Counted from the first letter of the stretch, positions 35,778 through 44,430 are shown. The stretch is 64,000 bases of DNA from Bacillus sp. es.036 (GCF_002563635.1 NZ_PDIZ01000001.1:434001-498000), one strand, 5' to 3'. A program made the numbers and translations. The notes: generated by a model from the letters alone, not told the origin.

Positions 35778-36073
35778 GTGGTAAATACTAATTTCATCTT
35801 TATTGGCTCGATCTTACTTGTTTTATCGTACTTAGTAGGTGTGGAAAAACAAACGTGGTAAATGGATTTCATCAAAATAGGGTGAGTGACAAAGAAAAAT
35901 CATCCAAGATTATCGGCATTTATAATCTGTTTTCGGGTGTACTATTGGTGATCTTATCATTTATATTTACTGATAGTGGGACAGAGACTTCAATAGGAAT
36001 TGCACTTCCTCTAGTGGCTTTAGGATATCTTATGTTGGCCATCTATGTGAATTTGAACTTAGTTGATAAATAG
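35778..36073 (+). pseudogene. DUF3784-like small membrane protein gene with a frameshift
   Basis: GTG 35778 after GGGAGGGG starts a hydrophobic protein that stops at once after VGVEKQTW (TAA about 35859). The adjoining frame continues NGFHQNRVSDKEKSSKIIG and two membrane helices to 36073. DUF3784-type proteins have the two parts in one chain (one helix, W-L-N/S-G-Y linker, two helices). One missing base near 35856 explains the break. Real mutation or sequence error cannot be told apart. Confidence 0.65.
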
Positions 36074-36463
36074 TTGTCTTAACCAAGTGCTTTTCCAACC
36101 TGTAGACGAACAGATCGCACACCTAACGATTGATCGCCTCAACCATGTCGTCATCTCGCTGGAAAAAAGCCGAGCCCCCCATAACAAAACCTCCACGCAA
36201 AGAAGAAGAATAACAACCCAACTCCACAGAAGTAAAAAATGATGTTGAAACTGATCGATAAAAGTTATCGAGTTTTGTCGATCTGAAATTGCCATCGAAA
36301 AAGCGTAAAACATCCCAAAGGTAAAGTTCCTCGACCACTGACTCACATCATACATGAATAAGCCCTTTTGCCAACCGTATACTTGTACTCTCTTGACAGC
36401 TTTTACGATTTCAATCGTCTCAACTTCTTTACGGAGTTTCCAACTTCTAAAGTCCTTTTTCAC
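36059..36463 (-). CDS. Hypothetical membrane protein
   Basis: A 134-residue frame with a basic N-terminal 45 residues and hydrophobic stretches near 48-60 and 73-95, then a basic Trp/Arg-rich tail. Not recognised. The GTG start has only a weak purine stretch upstream, and it overlaps the DUF3784 pseudogene end by 15 nt. It may be a decayed or spurious gene. Confidence 0.35.
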   Translation of the reverse strand: MKKDFRSWKLRKEVETIEIVKAVKRVQVYGWQKGLFMYDVSQWSRNFTFGMFYAFSMAISDRQNSITFIDQFQHHFLLLWSWVVILLLCVEVLLWGARLFSSEMTTWLRRSIVRCAICSSTGWKSTWLRQLFIN

Positions 36464-36542
36464 TACAGTTGTTCTCTATTTCCCTTGTTTTTTTACTGCA
36501 ATTCGTGTTAAATTAATTTCAATTGAATAAAATCGATTGTTT

Positions 36543-36632
36543 TCTAGGGTTCCGTAACTTATTAAGTTGGTCTGGTCCGAGAGAAAACACACAGTTTTCA
36601 ATTGTGACACGGAAGGATAAAAGCCTGGGAGA
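36543..36632 (+). promoter_or_regulatory. Guanidine-I (ykkC) riboswitch aptamer
   Basis: Contains the conserved blocks CTAGGGTTCCG, GGTCTGGTCCGAGAG, ACACAC, TGACACGG, GGATAAAAGCCTGGGAGA in the right order. It precedes an SMR exporter pair, the classic target. Guanidine binding prevents the terminator and turns the exporter on. Confidence 0.95.
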
Positions 36633-36665
36633 TGCTGTTTAACAGTGATCTCTCAGGCTTTTTGT
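36621..36665 (+). terminator. Riboswitch expression-platform terminator
   Basis: AAGCCTGGGAGAT/ATCTCTCAGGCTT stem plus T5; the 5' arm is the conserved 3' end of the aptamer, so folding is mutually exclusive. Confidence 0.9.
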
Positions 36666-36709
36666 TTATTAGTTGTTTTGGGGAGAATATAGATGGAGGT
36701 GCTTGGTAA

Positions 36710-37051
36710 TTGGATAAAAATTGGTTGAAAGTGTTTATTGCTGCTTTTTTTGAAGTTTTGTGGGTAATTGGTTTAAACCACGCAAGTGACTTTGGGACCT
36801 GGGCTGGAACGGTTGTCTCGATCATAATAAGCTTCTATTTAATGATTATAGCGGGAAGAGAACTACCTGTAGGAACGGTGTATGCTGTTTTTGTAGGATT
36901 GGGTACAGCAGGAACTGTTTTATCAGATATCCTATTTTTTGGTGAACCATTTAAGGTTGGAAAAATTCTATTGATTGTTGTTTTATTAGCAGGTGTCATT
37001 GGATTGAAGATAGTTACAATAGATAAAGAACTAGAAGGAGAGCAATCGTAA
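36710..37051 (+). CDS. ykkC: SMR guanidinium exporter subunit (YkkC-like)
   Basis: A 113-residue, 4-helix small multidrug resistance protein. [35 protein letters not shown] and VIGLKIVT align with B. subtilis YkkC, including the membrane Glu in helix 1. TTG start 9 nt after GGAGGT. It works as a heterodimer with the next gene product. The upstream guanidine riboswitch indicates guanidinium as the physiological substrate. Confidence 0.92.
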   Translation: MDKNWLKVFIAAFFEVLWVIGLNHASDFGTWAGTVVSIIISFYLMIIAGRELPVGTVYAVFVGLGTAGTVLSDILFFGEPFKVGKILLIVVLLAGVIGLKIVTIDKELEGEQS

Positions 37052-37365
37052 TGGCGTGGGGATCTTTACTATTAGCAGGATTATTTGAAATGCTTGGTGT
37101 TGTTATGATAAACAAACTGCATAAGGACAAAAATTGGCAATCTTTAGTTATGTTAATTCTTAGTTTTGGGGCAAGTTTTCTTTTTTTAGCTTTTGCAATG
37201 AACAGTATAGCGATGGGGACTGCTTATGCCATCTGGACTGGAATTGGAGCATCCGGTGGAGCAATAGTAGGAATGTATTTATATGGTGAATCAAAAGATT
37301 GGAAAAGGCTTTTATTTATAGGAATGGTTTTAGGTGCAGCGATTGGTTTAAAATTGATTTCATAA
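37051..37365 (+). CDS. ykkD: SMR guanidinium exporter subunit (YkkD-like)
   Basis: A 104-residue, 4-helix SMR protein with GLFEMLGVVMINKLHKDK, AMGTAYAIWTGIGA and AIGLKLIS blocks as in YkkD. ATG overlaps the ykkC stop by one base (TAATG), so translation is coupled. The two subunits insert in opposite orientation in the known pair. Confidence 0.92.
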   Translation: MAWGSLLLAGLFEMLGVVMINKLHKDKNWQSLVMLILSFGASFLFLAFAMNSIAMGTAYAIWTGIGASGGAIVGMYLYGESKDWKRLLFIGMVLGAAIGLKLIS

Positions 37366-37410
37366 AAAATAGTGAAGAGAGACTTTCTCCTTCATTCATC
37401 ATCCCCTGAA

Positions 37411-37446
37411 AGAGCGCTTATCTTTTCATAGATAAACGCTCTTTTC
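37411..37446 (+). terminator. Terminator after ykkD
   Basis: GAGCGCTTATCT/AGATAAACGCTC stem with a 6-nt loop and TTTT. Confidence 0.85.
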
Positions 37447-37619
37447 TACTTCCAACAACAAAACACGACTAAACTATCCATTTGCCAATGTAATCAGTAA
37501 ATTTCATCACAGGCCAGCACGTTGCTTATTTAATCGAAAAGCATTATACCGTTGGTGGATCTTTTTCTACTCACGAAAACCACATTGAATGGCGAATTGT
37601 TGAAGCTTTTTTAGTTTAA

Positions 37620-38090
37620 TCAGCTACCGATTCTTTTGGAGGTTTGTTCTACCCATTCTACAAATGAATCACCATAGAAGTGTTTGTTCATATCAGATAC
37701 GATGGACATGAATTCAGCTCGTTTGTGTGGATCCATTTCCTTCATATAGTTCCAGAATTGATATTCGTAGGTCGAAGAGGTGTGCAGAATGTTCTTACCT
37801 TCAGGGCTGAGTGAGACATAGGTAACACGTCGATCCTGATTCTTTTTCGTCTGGATGACCAGTTCTTTTTTTGTCATACGGGTTAAGACCTGAGCGACTG
37901 TTGAAATATCCAGTAGACTCAATTCAGCTAGTTTGGTGAGGGTGATGGATTTTTCTAGATACACAATCCACAATATATGTTGTTCTGCCTGAGTGATCCC
38001 CAAATCTTTTGCGGCCATCTGCCATTCCTTATCTAACACTTTGAATGCCGCTCGCATGTGATTCATGATGTAATGCAATTGGTTTTCCAT
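37620..38090 (-). CDS. MarR-family regulator, ScoC/Hpr-like
   Basis: A 156-residue winged-helix protein: EQHILWIVYLEKSITLTKLAE, DISTVAQVLTRMTKKELV and NQDRRVTYVSLSPEG (wing). The EQHILWI start of the domain and HFYGDSFVEWVE near the end resemble ScoC (Hpr), a Bacillus transition-state repressor, though the protein is shorter (about 200 in ScoC). Its targets are unknown; it converges with the guanidine exporter operon after a short non-coding stretch containing a degenerate coding remnant (37500-37619). Confidence 0.83.
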   Translation of the reverse strand: MENQLHYIMNHMRAAFKVLDKEWQMAAKDLGITQAEQHILWIVYLEKSITLTKLAELSLLDISTVAQVLTRMTKKELVIQTKKNQDRRVTYVSLSPEGKNILHTSSTYEYQFWNYMKEMDPHKRAEFMSIVSDMNKHFYGDSFVEWVEQTSKRIGS

Positions 38091-38441
38091 ACATCGATCC
38101 TTTCCAAAAAGGTTTAGTTCTATTTTACTATAAAATGCAATAAGCGGGAAATGATCTGATAGACTAGCAAAGCATTAGTAGCTTAAAAGATAACACATTC
38201 ATTGGATGAATTTTACTATTTATAAGGGGAAGTACAGGAGGTCATAATCCTTTAAGTAGAAAAATGTGGGATTTACCATATAAGTGCCACTTATTAAGTG
38301 TTGATGAATAAGACTGAAGGGCCAGCCATTATTACTGTAGCAGACACGGATGGTAATCCGAAATTTCCGTTAGGGGGAAAGCGAGCTTATAATTAATCAT
38401 AATGAAATAAGGCGCTATTAAAGCGCCGCATGTGCTCACCA
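38091..38441. other. Gene-poor stretch with a possible coding remnant
   Basis: No intact gene. A 30-codon frame from ATG 38303 (ITVADTDGNPKFPLGGKRAYN at its end) looks like the tail of a lost VOC-type or other enzyme. The last 40 bases resemble 39541-39590 on the other side of the RsbR-like gene. Confidence 0.5.
38411..38428 (-). terminator. Terminator of the RsbR-like gene
   Basis: GGCGCT-TTAAT-AGCGCC then TTATTT on the minus strand. Confidence 0.7.
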
Positions 38442-39269
38442 TTATGTAATAAAATACTTTTCTAGTGCCTGCTGTAATGTTCCAAGTGTTTTTGTTTTTT
38501 CATTTAACATCATACCGAGATCCGTAACTTTTCGGACAACTGCTTTCCTTAATCCAGTTATGACTGTGTTACATCCCATTAGTGAAGCACCATCAATGAT
38601 TTGCATCAATCGGTAAACATCATCACCACTAATATCTGCTACTCCTGATAAGTCTATAATCAATGTCTGAAGACGCATATCGCTTATTACGGTTAGCACC
38701 TTATCCTCAAGGACTTCGGTTCTTTGAGCATCAATTGTCCCGATTAAAGGGAGGATGCTTACTGAGTGGTTAATGGGTATAATTGGCACAGACAAATTTT
38801 TAACTTGTTCTTTTTGAGCGTTTATAAGGGAATCTTTATATTTTGTATAACTTATGAAGAAAGAATTTAAAAAGTAGTCTACCCGGTTGTTAATTTGTTT
38901 TTCCATTTCAAAGAAATCAAAACTCTTATTGCTACCTTGCAATTCAGTATATTTCTGGAAAAACACCCACAGCGTTCGTCGTATAGCTTGCACCCACTCT
39001 AACTTAAACGAGATAGCAAGGGAATGTGTTGCCCAGGCAATCCCTTCTTTTTCTGCAAACGAGTGAAGTTCATGATCTTTCTCTTCAATGATATAAACAA
39101 CGAGTGAATGAGCATTGGTCACAAGGTCGATATTCCCTATTCTTAGTATTTCTTCAATCTTATCCTTTACGGTGACAGCTTCTTGTAGGAGCGTTTCTGT
39201 AAATGTTTTACTGTTTTCTTCGAAGAATTCTATAAATTGAAAATATTTTTCGTGCGTGAACGTTTTCAA
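38442..39269 (-). CDS. RsbR-like stressosome protein with STAS domain
   Basis: A 275-residue protein. Residues 1-150 form a helical globin-like N-domain as in RsbR paralogues. The C-terminal 110 residues are a STAS domain: SVSILPLIGTIDAQRTEVLEDKVL, LIIDLSGVADISGDDVYRLM and a VITGLRKAV turn. RsbR proteins build the stressosome that controls sigma-B through RsbT. The usual phospho-threonine position in the DLSGV...D loop appears as ISG, so the phosphorylation pattern may differ. TTG 39269 is chosen for the GGAGGAGAGG site; no stressosome partner is adjacent. Confidence 0.82.
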   Translation of the reverse strand: MKTFTHEKYFQFIEFFEENSKTFTETLLQEAVTVKDKIEEILRIGNIDLVTNAHSLVVYIIEEKDHELHSFAEKEGIAWATHSLAISFKLEWVQAIRRTLWVFFQKYTELQGSNKSFDFFEMEKQINNRVDYFLNSFFISYTKYKDSLINAQKEQVKNLSVPIIPINHSVSILPLIGTIDAQRTEVLEDKVLTVISDMRLQTLIIDLSGVADISGDDVYRLMQIIDGASLMGCNTVITGLRKAVVRKVTDLGMMLNEKTKTLGTLQQALEKYFIT

Positions 39270-39330
39270 TTTCCTCTCCTCCAATAGTAAAAAATTAGTT
39301 ATTTTAGTATAAAACAATTTTCGTTTTTTT

Positions 39331-39543
39331 TCAGTACATTTTCCAATGGCTTTTCATTACCTCTAATCCAACGTTACTACCTGGGGGGAGTGTAGAATCA
39401 TCCGCAGAGTTACTTTTAACAACCTGCTTTGGAAGCGACAGCTTATGCCATTGTATTCGAGGCATAAACCAGCCAATTGAGCCCATTTTCGCTATTTTTA
39501 TTGCCCATCTCTTAATAAGTGCTAGATCCAGACGGTAATCCAA
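39331..39543 (-). CDS. Hypothetical short ORF, doubtful
   Basis: A 70-residue frame with a protein-like, basic, Trp-rich sequence (LALIKRWAIKIAKMGSIGW). It has no ribosome site and a TTG start, and the frame is open further upstream. On the opposite strand the same region ends in codons DPDGNPILFEQHR, the tail of a VOC protein, so this may be debris rather than a gene. Confidence 0.25.
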   Translation of the reverse strand: MDYRLDLALIKRWAIKIAKMGSIGWFMPRIQWHKLSLPKQVVKSNSADDSTLPPGSNVGLEVMKSHWKMY

Positions 39544-39593
39544 TATTATTCGAACAACATCGTTAAGGGGAAAGCCACATCATAATTAATAAA

Positions 39594-39618
39594 AAAAAGC
39601 GCGGTTAGGCGCCTTTCT
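39594..39618 (-). terminator. Terminator of the VOC gene
   Basis: Minus-strand AAAGGCGC/GCGC(T) hairpin followed by a T8 run. Confidence 0.7.
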
Positions 39619-39632
39619 AGTTTTGATAAATG

Positions 39633-40028
39633 CTACTTCGCACTTTCATCTGGCTGATGAACACCAAAGATGTTTCCTTCCGTATCCTTATAGTATCCCT
39701 GCCACGCCATCCCCGGCAGTGCGTATTTTGGCAATGCGACCACACCGCCTTTTTCAAGAATTTTTCCTTCAATTTTATCGTAATCTTCTACCCCCATCGT
39801 ACAGGCATAGCCGTTTACAGGCTGATTTGGTTCTGGAGGTGGACCTTGACGCTGCATAAGTGCGCCGTTAATGCCAGGCTGATCGTCACCACCAGTGACA
39901 ACGCCAAAATAAGGCATGCCAGCGAAATCGCTCCAGTCTTCAAATGTCCATCCAAATACGTCCCCATAAAACTGTTTTGCGCGGTCCATGTCATCAACGT
40001 GAATTTCGAAATGCACGATTCTTCCCAT
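39633..40028 (-). CDS. VOC-family (glyoxalase-like) protein
   Basis: A 131-residue two-module VOC protein: IVHFEIHVDDMDRAKQFYGDVFGW at the start, KILEKGGVVALPKYALPGMAWQGYYKDTEGNIFGV near the end. The His, Glu and Gln side chains of the metal site are in the standard places. AGGAGGGA precedes the ATG. VOC enzymes include dioxygenases and resistance proteins; this predicted-lactoylglutathione-lyase-like type has no assigned substrate. Confidence 0.87.
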   Translation of the reverse strand: MGRIVHFEIHVDDMDRAKQFYGDVFGWTFEDWSDFAGMPYFGVVTGGDDQPGINGALMQRQGPPPEPNQPVNGYACTMGVEDYDKIEGKILEKGGVVALPKYALPGMAWQGYYKDTEGNIFGVHQPDESAK

Positions 40029-40196
40029 GATTCCCTCCTAAAGGTCTTTGTGTCTTCATCTTGTATTTTCGATAAGGCGCATAAGCACTCCTTTTAAAAT
40101 GAACGCAGATTTTTGATGGAAGGAGGATTCTTTTCTTTTATCGAATAGGTAGAAGGGAGAATCTAAGCCGGTAATTGTCAAAGAGGAGGAGATTTG

Positions 40197-40544
40197 ATGC
40201 TGTTTATGCTGATCGTGAAAGCATCGAAGAATTCGGAAGCTGGAAATGTACCAAGTGCTGAGCTGAGGGAAGCGATGTCAACATACAATCAAGAATTAGT
40301 AAAAGCTGGCGTTCGGTTGATGGCAAAGGGCCTTCATCCAAGTTCGGATGGACTACGTATTTCGTATCCGAACGGCGCTCCTGTCGTTGAAGAAGGTCCG
40401 TTTACCGAAACGAAAGACATCACTGCCGGTTTTATTCTCATTGATGTGGAGTCAAAAGAGGAAGCGGTTAAGTGGGCGATACGCATGCCTGACCCGCAAG
40501 GATATGGCGAGGGCCAGGTTGAACTGCGTCAAGTCTTTGAGTAG
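40197..40544 (+). CDS. YCII-related/DGPF-domain protein
   Basis: A 115-residue ferredoxin-like protein: FMLIVKASKNSEAG at the start, EEGPFTETKDITAGFILIDV in the middle, RMPDPQGYGEGQVELRQV near the end, the standard PhnB/YCII DGPF plan. ATG 40197 is 6 nt after GAGGAGGA. Family members are often encoded with extracytoplasmic sigma factors; none is here. Function unknown. Confidence 0.85.
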   Translation: MLFMLIVKASKNSEAGNVPSAELREAMSTYNQELVKAGVRLMAKGLHPSSDGLRISYPNGAPVVEEGPFTETKDITAGFILIDVESKEEAVKWAIRMPDPQGYGEGQVELRQVFE

Positions 40545-40575
40545 GTTTAATTCATGTGTAGTAGGAGGGAGCAAC

Positions 40576-41403
40576 ATGATTCATGAACTTAAACAAGATG
40601 AATTCTACAAATGCAAAACGTTATTAAATGACATCGGACATCTAGAAGCAAAAGCGGTCATCGAGGGGAATAACCCTGGGCGCGTTTTTGTCGATCATCT
40701 CGAGACCCCTAAAGCAGGGCTTATCTGGTTAGGGAATCATGACGGTTTTTTCTTTATTGGAGATGAACAAAGTGATGTGTTTCTTCAAGAAATCAATGAT
40801 TTTATGGAAACGACAATTACTCCTGAAGCAAGACAGCTGAACTTAACGACTTTTATCGCTATTGGAAACCATTCAAGGTGGGATAAAACAATCGAGATGC
40901 TCTTCACCCATCGGGACATGAATAAATCCAATCAAAATGTGTATCGACTCGAACACCCTAAAGAGCAGCATCATCCTTCCATTAAACCCGTGTACCAGGT
41001 CATCAAAATCAGCGAAGCTGTCCTTAACGATCAGAACCATTCAATTACCAATAAACGCATCTTACAGTCGAAGATAGCTGAATTCTGGGCTTCACCTAAT
41101 GACTTTTTTGATAAGGGAATCGGGTATGGCGTTGTCTATCAAAATCAACTTGTGAGTTTGGGTTTTTCAGGATTTGTAGCTGGAAATGTTCATGGGTTAG
41201 ATATGGAAACCATCGAGGATCATCAAGGGAATAAATTAGGTCAGCTGGCAGCGTCCAGTGTGGTGAAGGAATGTGTTAATAAGGGGATGGTTCCATATTG
41301 GGACTGTGAAGAGGCAAATCAGGCTTCGAATGCCATTGCGAGAAAGGTAGGGTTAGAGAAATTCTTTTCTTACAATGTGTATCTTTTTCCGATTGATTCC
41401 TAA
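40576..41403 (+). CDS. GNAT-family N-acetyltransferase (GNAT_acetyltr_2-like)
   Basis: A 275-residue protein of the ZDH-type GNAT family. The C-terminal half has GYGVVYQNQLVSLGFSGFVAG, then LGQLAASSVVKECVNKGMVPYWDC (acetyl-CoA site) and ARKVGLEKFFSYNVYL. Start ATG 40576 follows GGAGGGAG; longer frames run into the DGPF gene. Substrate unknown. Confidence 0.83.
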   Translation: MIHELKQDEFYKCKTLLNDIGHLEAKAVIEGNNPGRVFVDHLETPKAGLIWLGNHDGFFFIGDEQSDVFLQEINDFMETTITPEARQLNLTTFIAIGNHSRWDKTIEMLFTHRDMNKSNQNVYRLEHPKEQHHPSIKPVYQVIKISEAVLNDQNHSITNKRILQSKIAEFWASPNDFFDKGIGYGVVYQNQLVSLGFSGFVAGNVHGLDMETIEDHQGNKLGQLAASSVVKECVNKGMVPYWDCEEANQASNAIARKVGLEKFFSYNVYLFPIDS

Positions 41404-41521
41404 ATGAATGTAAAAAGAGGTGAGTGTATTGTTCTGAGGTTTTTATAGAGGATGGGGGAGATTAGGGAAACGGGGAAGAAATCAAATAGTTGAGGAAACC
41501 ACTTCCTGGGGGGAGATTTAT

Positions 41522-42391
41522 TTGAGTTCAATCAGAACAATGACTAGGTCTGACATCCATAAAGTTTCGATGCTAATTGCAGAGTTAAACAATAAGGAAG
41601 ATTCGTACATTGGCTATTGTGGAACAGAAGTTGAAGAGATTGCTAACTCTTTTGTAGAAGATATAACGGATGTTCATTATACGAAGAGTTTTGTCGTAGC
41701 TTATGAGAAAGATGAGTTGATTGGTGTTTTAGGATTTGATGCTTCCCTAGAAAGTCAATATGCAGAAATATGGGGGCCATTTGCGAAAGAACCTGGATGG
41801 ACCAACCAATTATGGACTGAAATGGAGAAATTACTACCCCCTAATATACATCAACTCCATATGTTCACAAGTAATCACAATCGAAATCTATTAAGTTTCG
41901 CTAAGGAATTGGGATTTGTTAAACAAAGTGAGCAAACTATATTAACAGTTTCTCGTGAGGATAGGCAGCAAATAAAAGATGAACCGATTGTGGAACTTAC
42001 GGAAGAGTACTTCTCAGAGATAATACAATTACATAATGAAGCTTTTCCAGAAACCTATTATAACGGACAACAATTGATCGAGCGCCTTAGTCCGAATCGA
42101 AAAGTGTTTATTGTTAAAAAATCCAATCAGCTAAAAGGATACATCTATGTGGAGGCTGAACCAGCGTTTGGAGAGGCTAGCATTGAGTATATGGCCGTTA
42201 AAGACTTGGAACGAGGTAAGGGGTTTGGGAAGCAGCTGATAAATGGTGCCATTCAATGGCTATTTTCTTATGAGAATATTGCTTCCATTACCATATGTGT
42301 TAACGCAGCTAATGAAACAGCCATAAAATTGTATAAGAAGGTTGGTTTTGAGCACGAACATGATTTAGTATTTTTGCAGAAGAATAGGTGA
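41522..42391 (+). CDS. Tandem-GNAT N-acetyltransferase
   Basis: A 289-residue protein with two GNAT units: a degenerate one (residues 3-145) and a complete one with IEYMAVKDLERGKGFGKQLI (acetyl-CoA loop, near 215-235) and AIKLYKKVGFE. TTG 41522 has a GGGGGGAG site upstream. The first unit may bind substrate. Followed by a terminator; no operon partner. Confidence 0.85.
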   Translation: MSSIRTMTRSDIHKVSMLIAELNNKEDSYIGYCGTEVEEIANSFVEDITDVHYTKSFVVAYEKDELIGVLGFDASLESQYAEIWGPFAKEPGWTNQLWTEMEKLLPPNIHQLHMFTSNHNRNLLSFAKELGFVKQSEQTILTVSREDRQQIKDEPIVELTEEYFSEIIQLHNEAFPETYYNGQQLIERLSPNRKVFIVKKSNQLKGYIYVEAEPAFGEASIEYMAVKDLERGKGFGKQLINGAIQWLFSYENIASITICVNAANETAIKLYKKVGFEHEHDLVFLQKNR

Positions 42392-42402
42392 TTGTTACCA
42401 GG

Positions 42403-42431
42403 GAACTTCTCATTATGAAGTTCTTTTTTTA
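42403..42431 (+). terminator. Terminator after the GNAT gene
   Basis: GAACTTC/GAAGTTC stem, 7-nt loop, T7. Confidence 0.85.
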
Positions 42432-42459
42432 TATTGTGGAAATAAAATCCAGATAATTA

Positions 42460-42488
42460 TTGTATATATTGTATATAATGTATATAAT
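42460..42488 (+). promoter_or_regulatory. Promoter with three direct 9-bp repeats before the GntR gene
   Basis: TTGTAT (42460) and TATAAT (42483) with a 17-nt spacer. Three consecutive copies of TGTATATA(A/T) at 42461, 42470 and 42479 fill the spacer, a likely autoregulatory operator. Confidence 0.7.
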
Positions 42489-42518
42489 GATGTTTAGATA
42501 ATTGAAAGAGGTTTTTTA

Positions 42519-42896
42519 ATGAAAATTATAATTTCCAACAGTTCAAAGACACCGATTTATGAACAGATTCACCTTCAATTAAAAGAACAGATCCTAGCAG
42601 GTGATCTGAAGTCAGGACAGCCACTTCCATCGATGCGTCAATTGGCGAAGGATCTAAATGTTAGTCTCATAACATCTAAACGCGCTTATGAGGAACTTGA
42701 AAAAAATGGGTTCATTTATTCTATCGTTGGAAAAGGGTCATTTGTATCGGAACAAAATAAGGAAATGATTAAGGAAAGAAAAATGCAGGGGATTGAAGAG
42801 CAATTGGTGACTGCCATCAAAAATAGTAAAGACATCGGCGTCACACTAACCGAATTAAAAGAGTTGCTGACTATATTATATAGGGGGGAAGAATGA
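42519..42896 (+). CDS. GntR-family regulator, YtrA subfamily
   Basis: A 125-residue protein: a GntR winged helix (TPIYEQIHLQLKEQILAG, LPSMRQLAKDLNVSLITSKRAYEELEKNGF) and only a short C-terminal helix, the YtrA hallmark. Such repressors control adjacent ABC transporters and often respond to cell-envelope antibiotics. Its stop overlaps the ABC ATPase start by 4 nt. Promoter repeats suggest autoregulation. Confidence 0.92.
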   Translation: MKIIISNSSKTPIYEQIHLQLKEQILAGDLKSGQPLPSMRQLAKDLNVSLITSKRAYEELEKNGFIYSIVGKGSFVSEQNKEMIKERKMQGIEEQLVTAIKNSKDIGVTLTELKELLTILYRGEE

Positions 42897-43771
42897 TGCA
42901 AGATGAAAATGTTATAGAACTCCAGCATGTCTGTAAGTCCTTTGAAGGTTTTAGCTTAAGGGACTTTTCGTTAAAAGTTAAAAAGGGTTATGTGACAGGA
43001 TTTATCGGTGGAAATGGTGTAGGGAAGTCCACCACAATTAAACTGATTATGAATTTGTTACAACCTGATAGTGGATCGGTTTCTGTATTTGGATTAAATT
43101 ACAAAGATCATGAAAAAGAAATTAAGCAGCGAATTGGATTTGTATTTGATGAAAATGTTTTCTATGAACATCTCACACTAGCTGAGATTAAAGCGATTGT
43201 GAGAAATGCATATGTGAATTGGGATGAACAGATATTCAACGAATATGTGAGCATGTTTAACTTACCGCTAACTAAAAAAATGCAAACATTTTCAAAAGGA
43301 ATGATGATTAAAGCGTCTTTAAGTATCGCACTGTCTCATCATGCGGAATTAATTATTATGGATGAACCCACTTCAGGATTAGATCCTATTTTTCGAAGAG
43401 AACTATTAGATCTGTTGCATGAACTTCTGCAAGATGGGGATAAAACAATCTTTTTTTCCACTCATATTACATCTGATCTAGCCTCGATTGCTGATTATAT
43501 AACCTTTATTCATGATGGAAAGCATATTTTCACGAAAGATTTTCAAGAAATTGAGGAGGAATATGCGATTGTAAAAGGGGGGCTGGAATTACTAGATCAG
43601 GAAACAGAACAGGAATTTATAGCTGTACGAAAAATGCCTTATGGATTTGAAGCTTTAACCTCAGATAAACAACGCGCAAGGAGTATATATGGAGAAATGG
43701 CGCATTATGAAGCTCCAACTCTTGAAGATATCATGTATTTCACAAAAAAAGGAGAAAGATCTCTTGTTTAA
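42893..43771 (+). CDS. ABC transporter ATP-binding protein (YtrB-like)
   Basis: A 292-residue ATPase: Walker A GGNGVGKST, a divergent signature FSKGMMIKASL, Walker B LIIMDEPTSGLDP, His-loop STHI. Accessory C-terminal 70 residues are typical of YtrB/EcsA-type exporters. GGGGGGAAG precedes the start. With the next gene it forms an exporter of the lipid-or-peptide-antibiotic type. Confidence 0.88.
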   Translation: MMQDENVIELQHVCKSFEGFSLRDFSLKVKKGYVTGFIGGNGVGKSTTIKLIMNLLQPDSGSVSVFGLNYKDHEKEIKQRIGFVFDENVFYEHLTLAEIKAIVRNAYVNWDEQIFNEYVSMFNLPLTKKMQTFSKGMMIKASLSIALSHHAELIIMDEPTSGLDPIFRRELLDLLHELLQDGDKTIFFSTHITSDLASIADYITFIHDGKHIFTKDFQEIEEEYAIVKGGLELLDQETEQEFIAVRKMPYGFEALTSDKQRARSIYGEMAHYEAPTLEDIMYFTKKGERSLV

Positions 43772-44372
43772 CTTAATACGTAAAGATATCATCTTACTAA
43801 AAAAAACGATGCTCGTATTATTGGCAATTTTATGTGTGTATTTGATCTTAGATTTTTCTATTATCTGGGTAGGAATCCTTTGTAGTATTGTGATATCGAT
43901 GCTTGCCTTTACGCTTGATGAAAAATCCACTATCCAACTATTGCTTAACTCTCTCCCCTATACAAGGAAAGAGATCGTGAGTTCAAAGTATATTGTTGCC
44001 GTTCTCTTTACACTATTGATCGGTGCAGTTACTTATATTGGTAACATAATCATCCATGGAGAAATGACTTCTTGGAAAGAACTATTGTTCATGATTGCTG
44101 TTGTGATGTCGATTCTGTCATTCATATTTCCTTTTTGTTATAAATTTAAAAGCAATTATCTTATGATAGCGGCAATTGGTTTATTTGCATTGTATCTGTT
44201 AACAGTTACTTTTTTTATCCATGATTTAAATGACCGAATGAGAGCGTTTGTTAAGTTGCTTATAACTTCCGACAATACTGTAGAATATCTTGTTATAGGG
44301 GTGTCCGTTTTCCTTTTATACATAGGTTCAGGATTTGTGTCCCTTCGTATTTATAGAAAGAAATTGTTTTAA
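43764..44372 (+). CDS. ABC-2-type permease
   Basis: A 202-residue membrane protein with about six helices and a cytosolic start (FNLIRKDIILLKK) like other ABC-2 permeases. TTG 43764 is 9 nt after GGAG and overlaps the ATPase stop by 8 nt. Smaller than most, and the sole permease in the operon. It faces the TOMM precursor gene across a shared terminator; a role in self-protection or export of the modified peptide is possible but unproven. Confidence 0.8.
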   Translation: MFNLIRKDIILLKKTMLVLLAILCVYLILDFSIIWVGILCSIVISMLAFTLDEKSTIQLLLNSLPYTRKEIVSSKYIVAVLFTLLIGAVTYIGNIIIHGEMTSWKELLFMIAVVMSILSFIFPFCYKFKSNYLMIAAIGLFALYLLTVTFFIHDLNDRMRAFVKLLITSDNTVEYLVIGVSVFLLYIGSGFVSLRIYRKKLF

Positions 44373-44430
44373 TTGACTTATAAAAAATTTCACTTAAGAT
44401 ATGTGTTCGTTTTAAATGGATTCATCATTT

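Noticed and set aside
37500-37619. Frame ending HENHIEWRIVEAFLV before the MarR gene
   Set aside because: It looks like a gene fragment but has no start and no recognised family.
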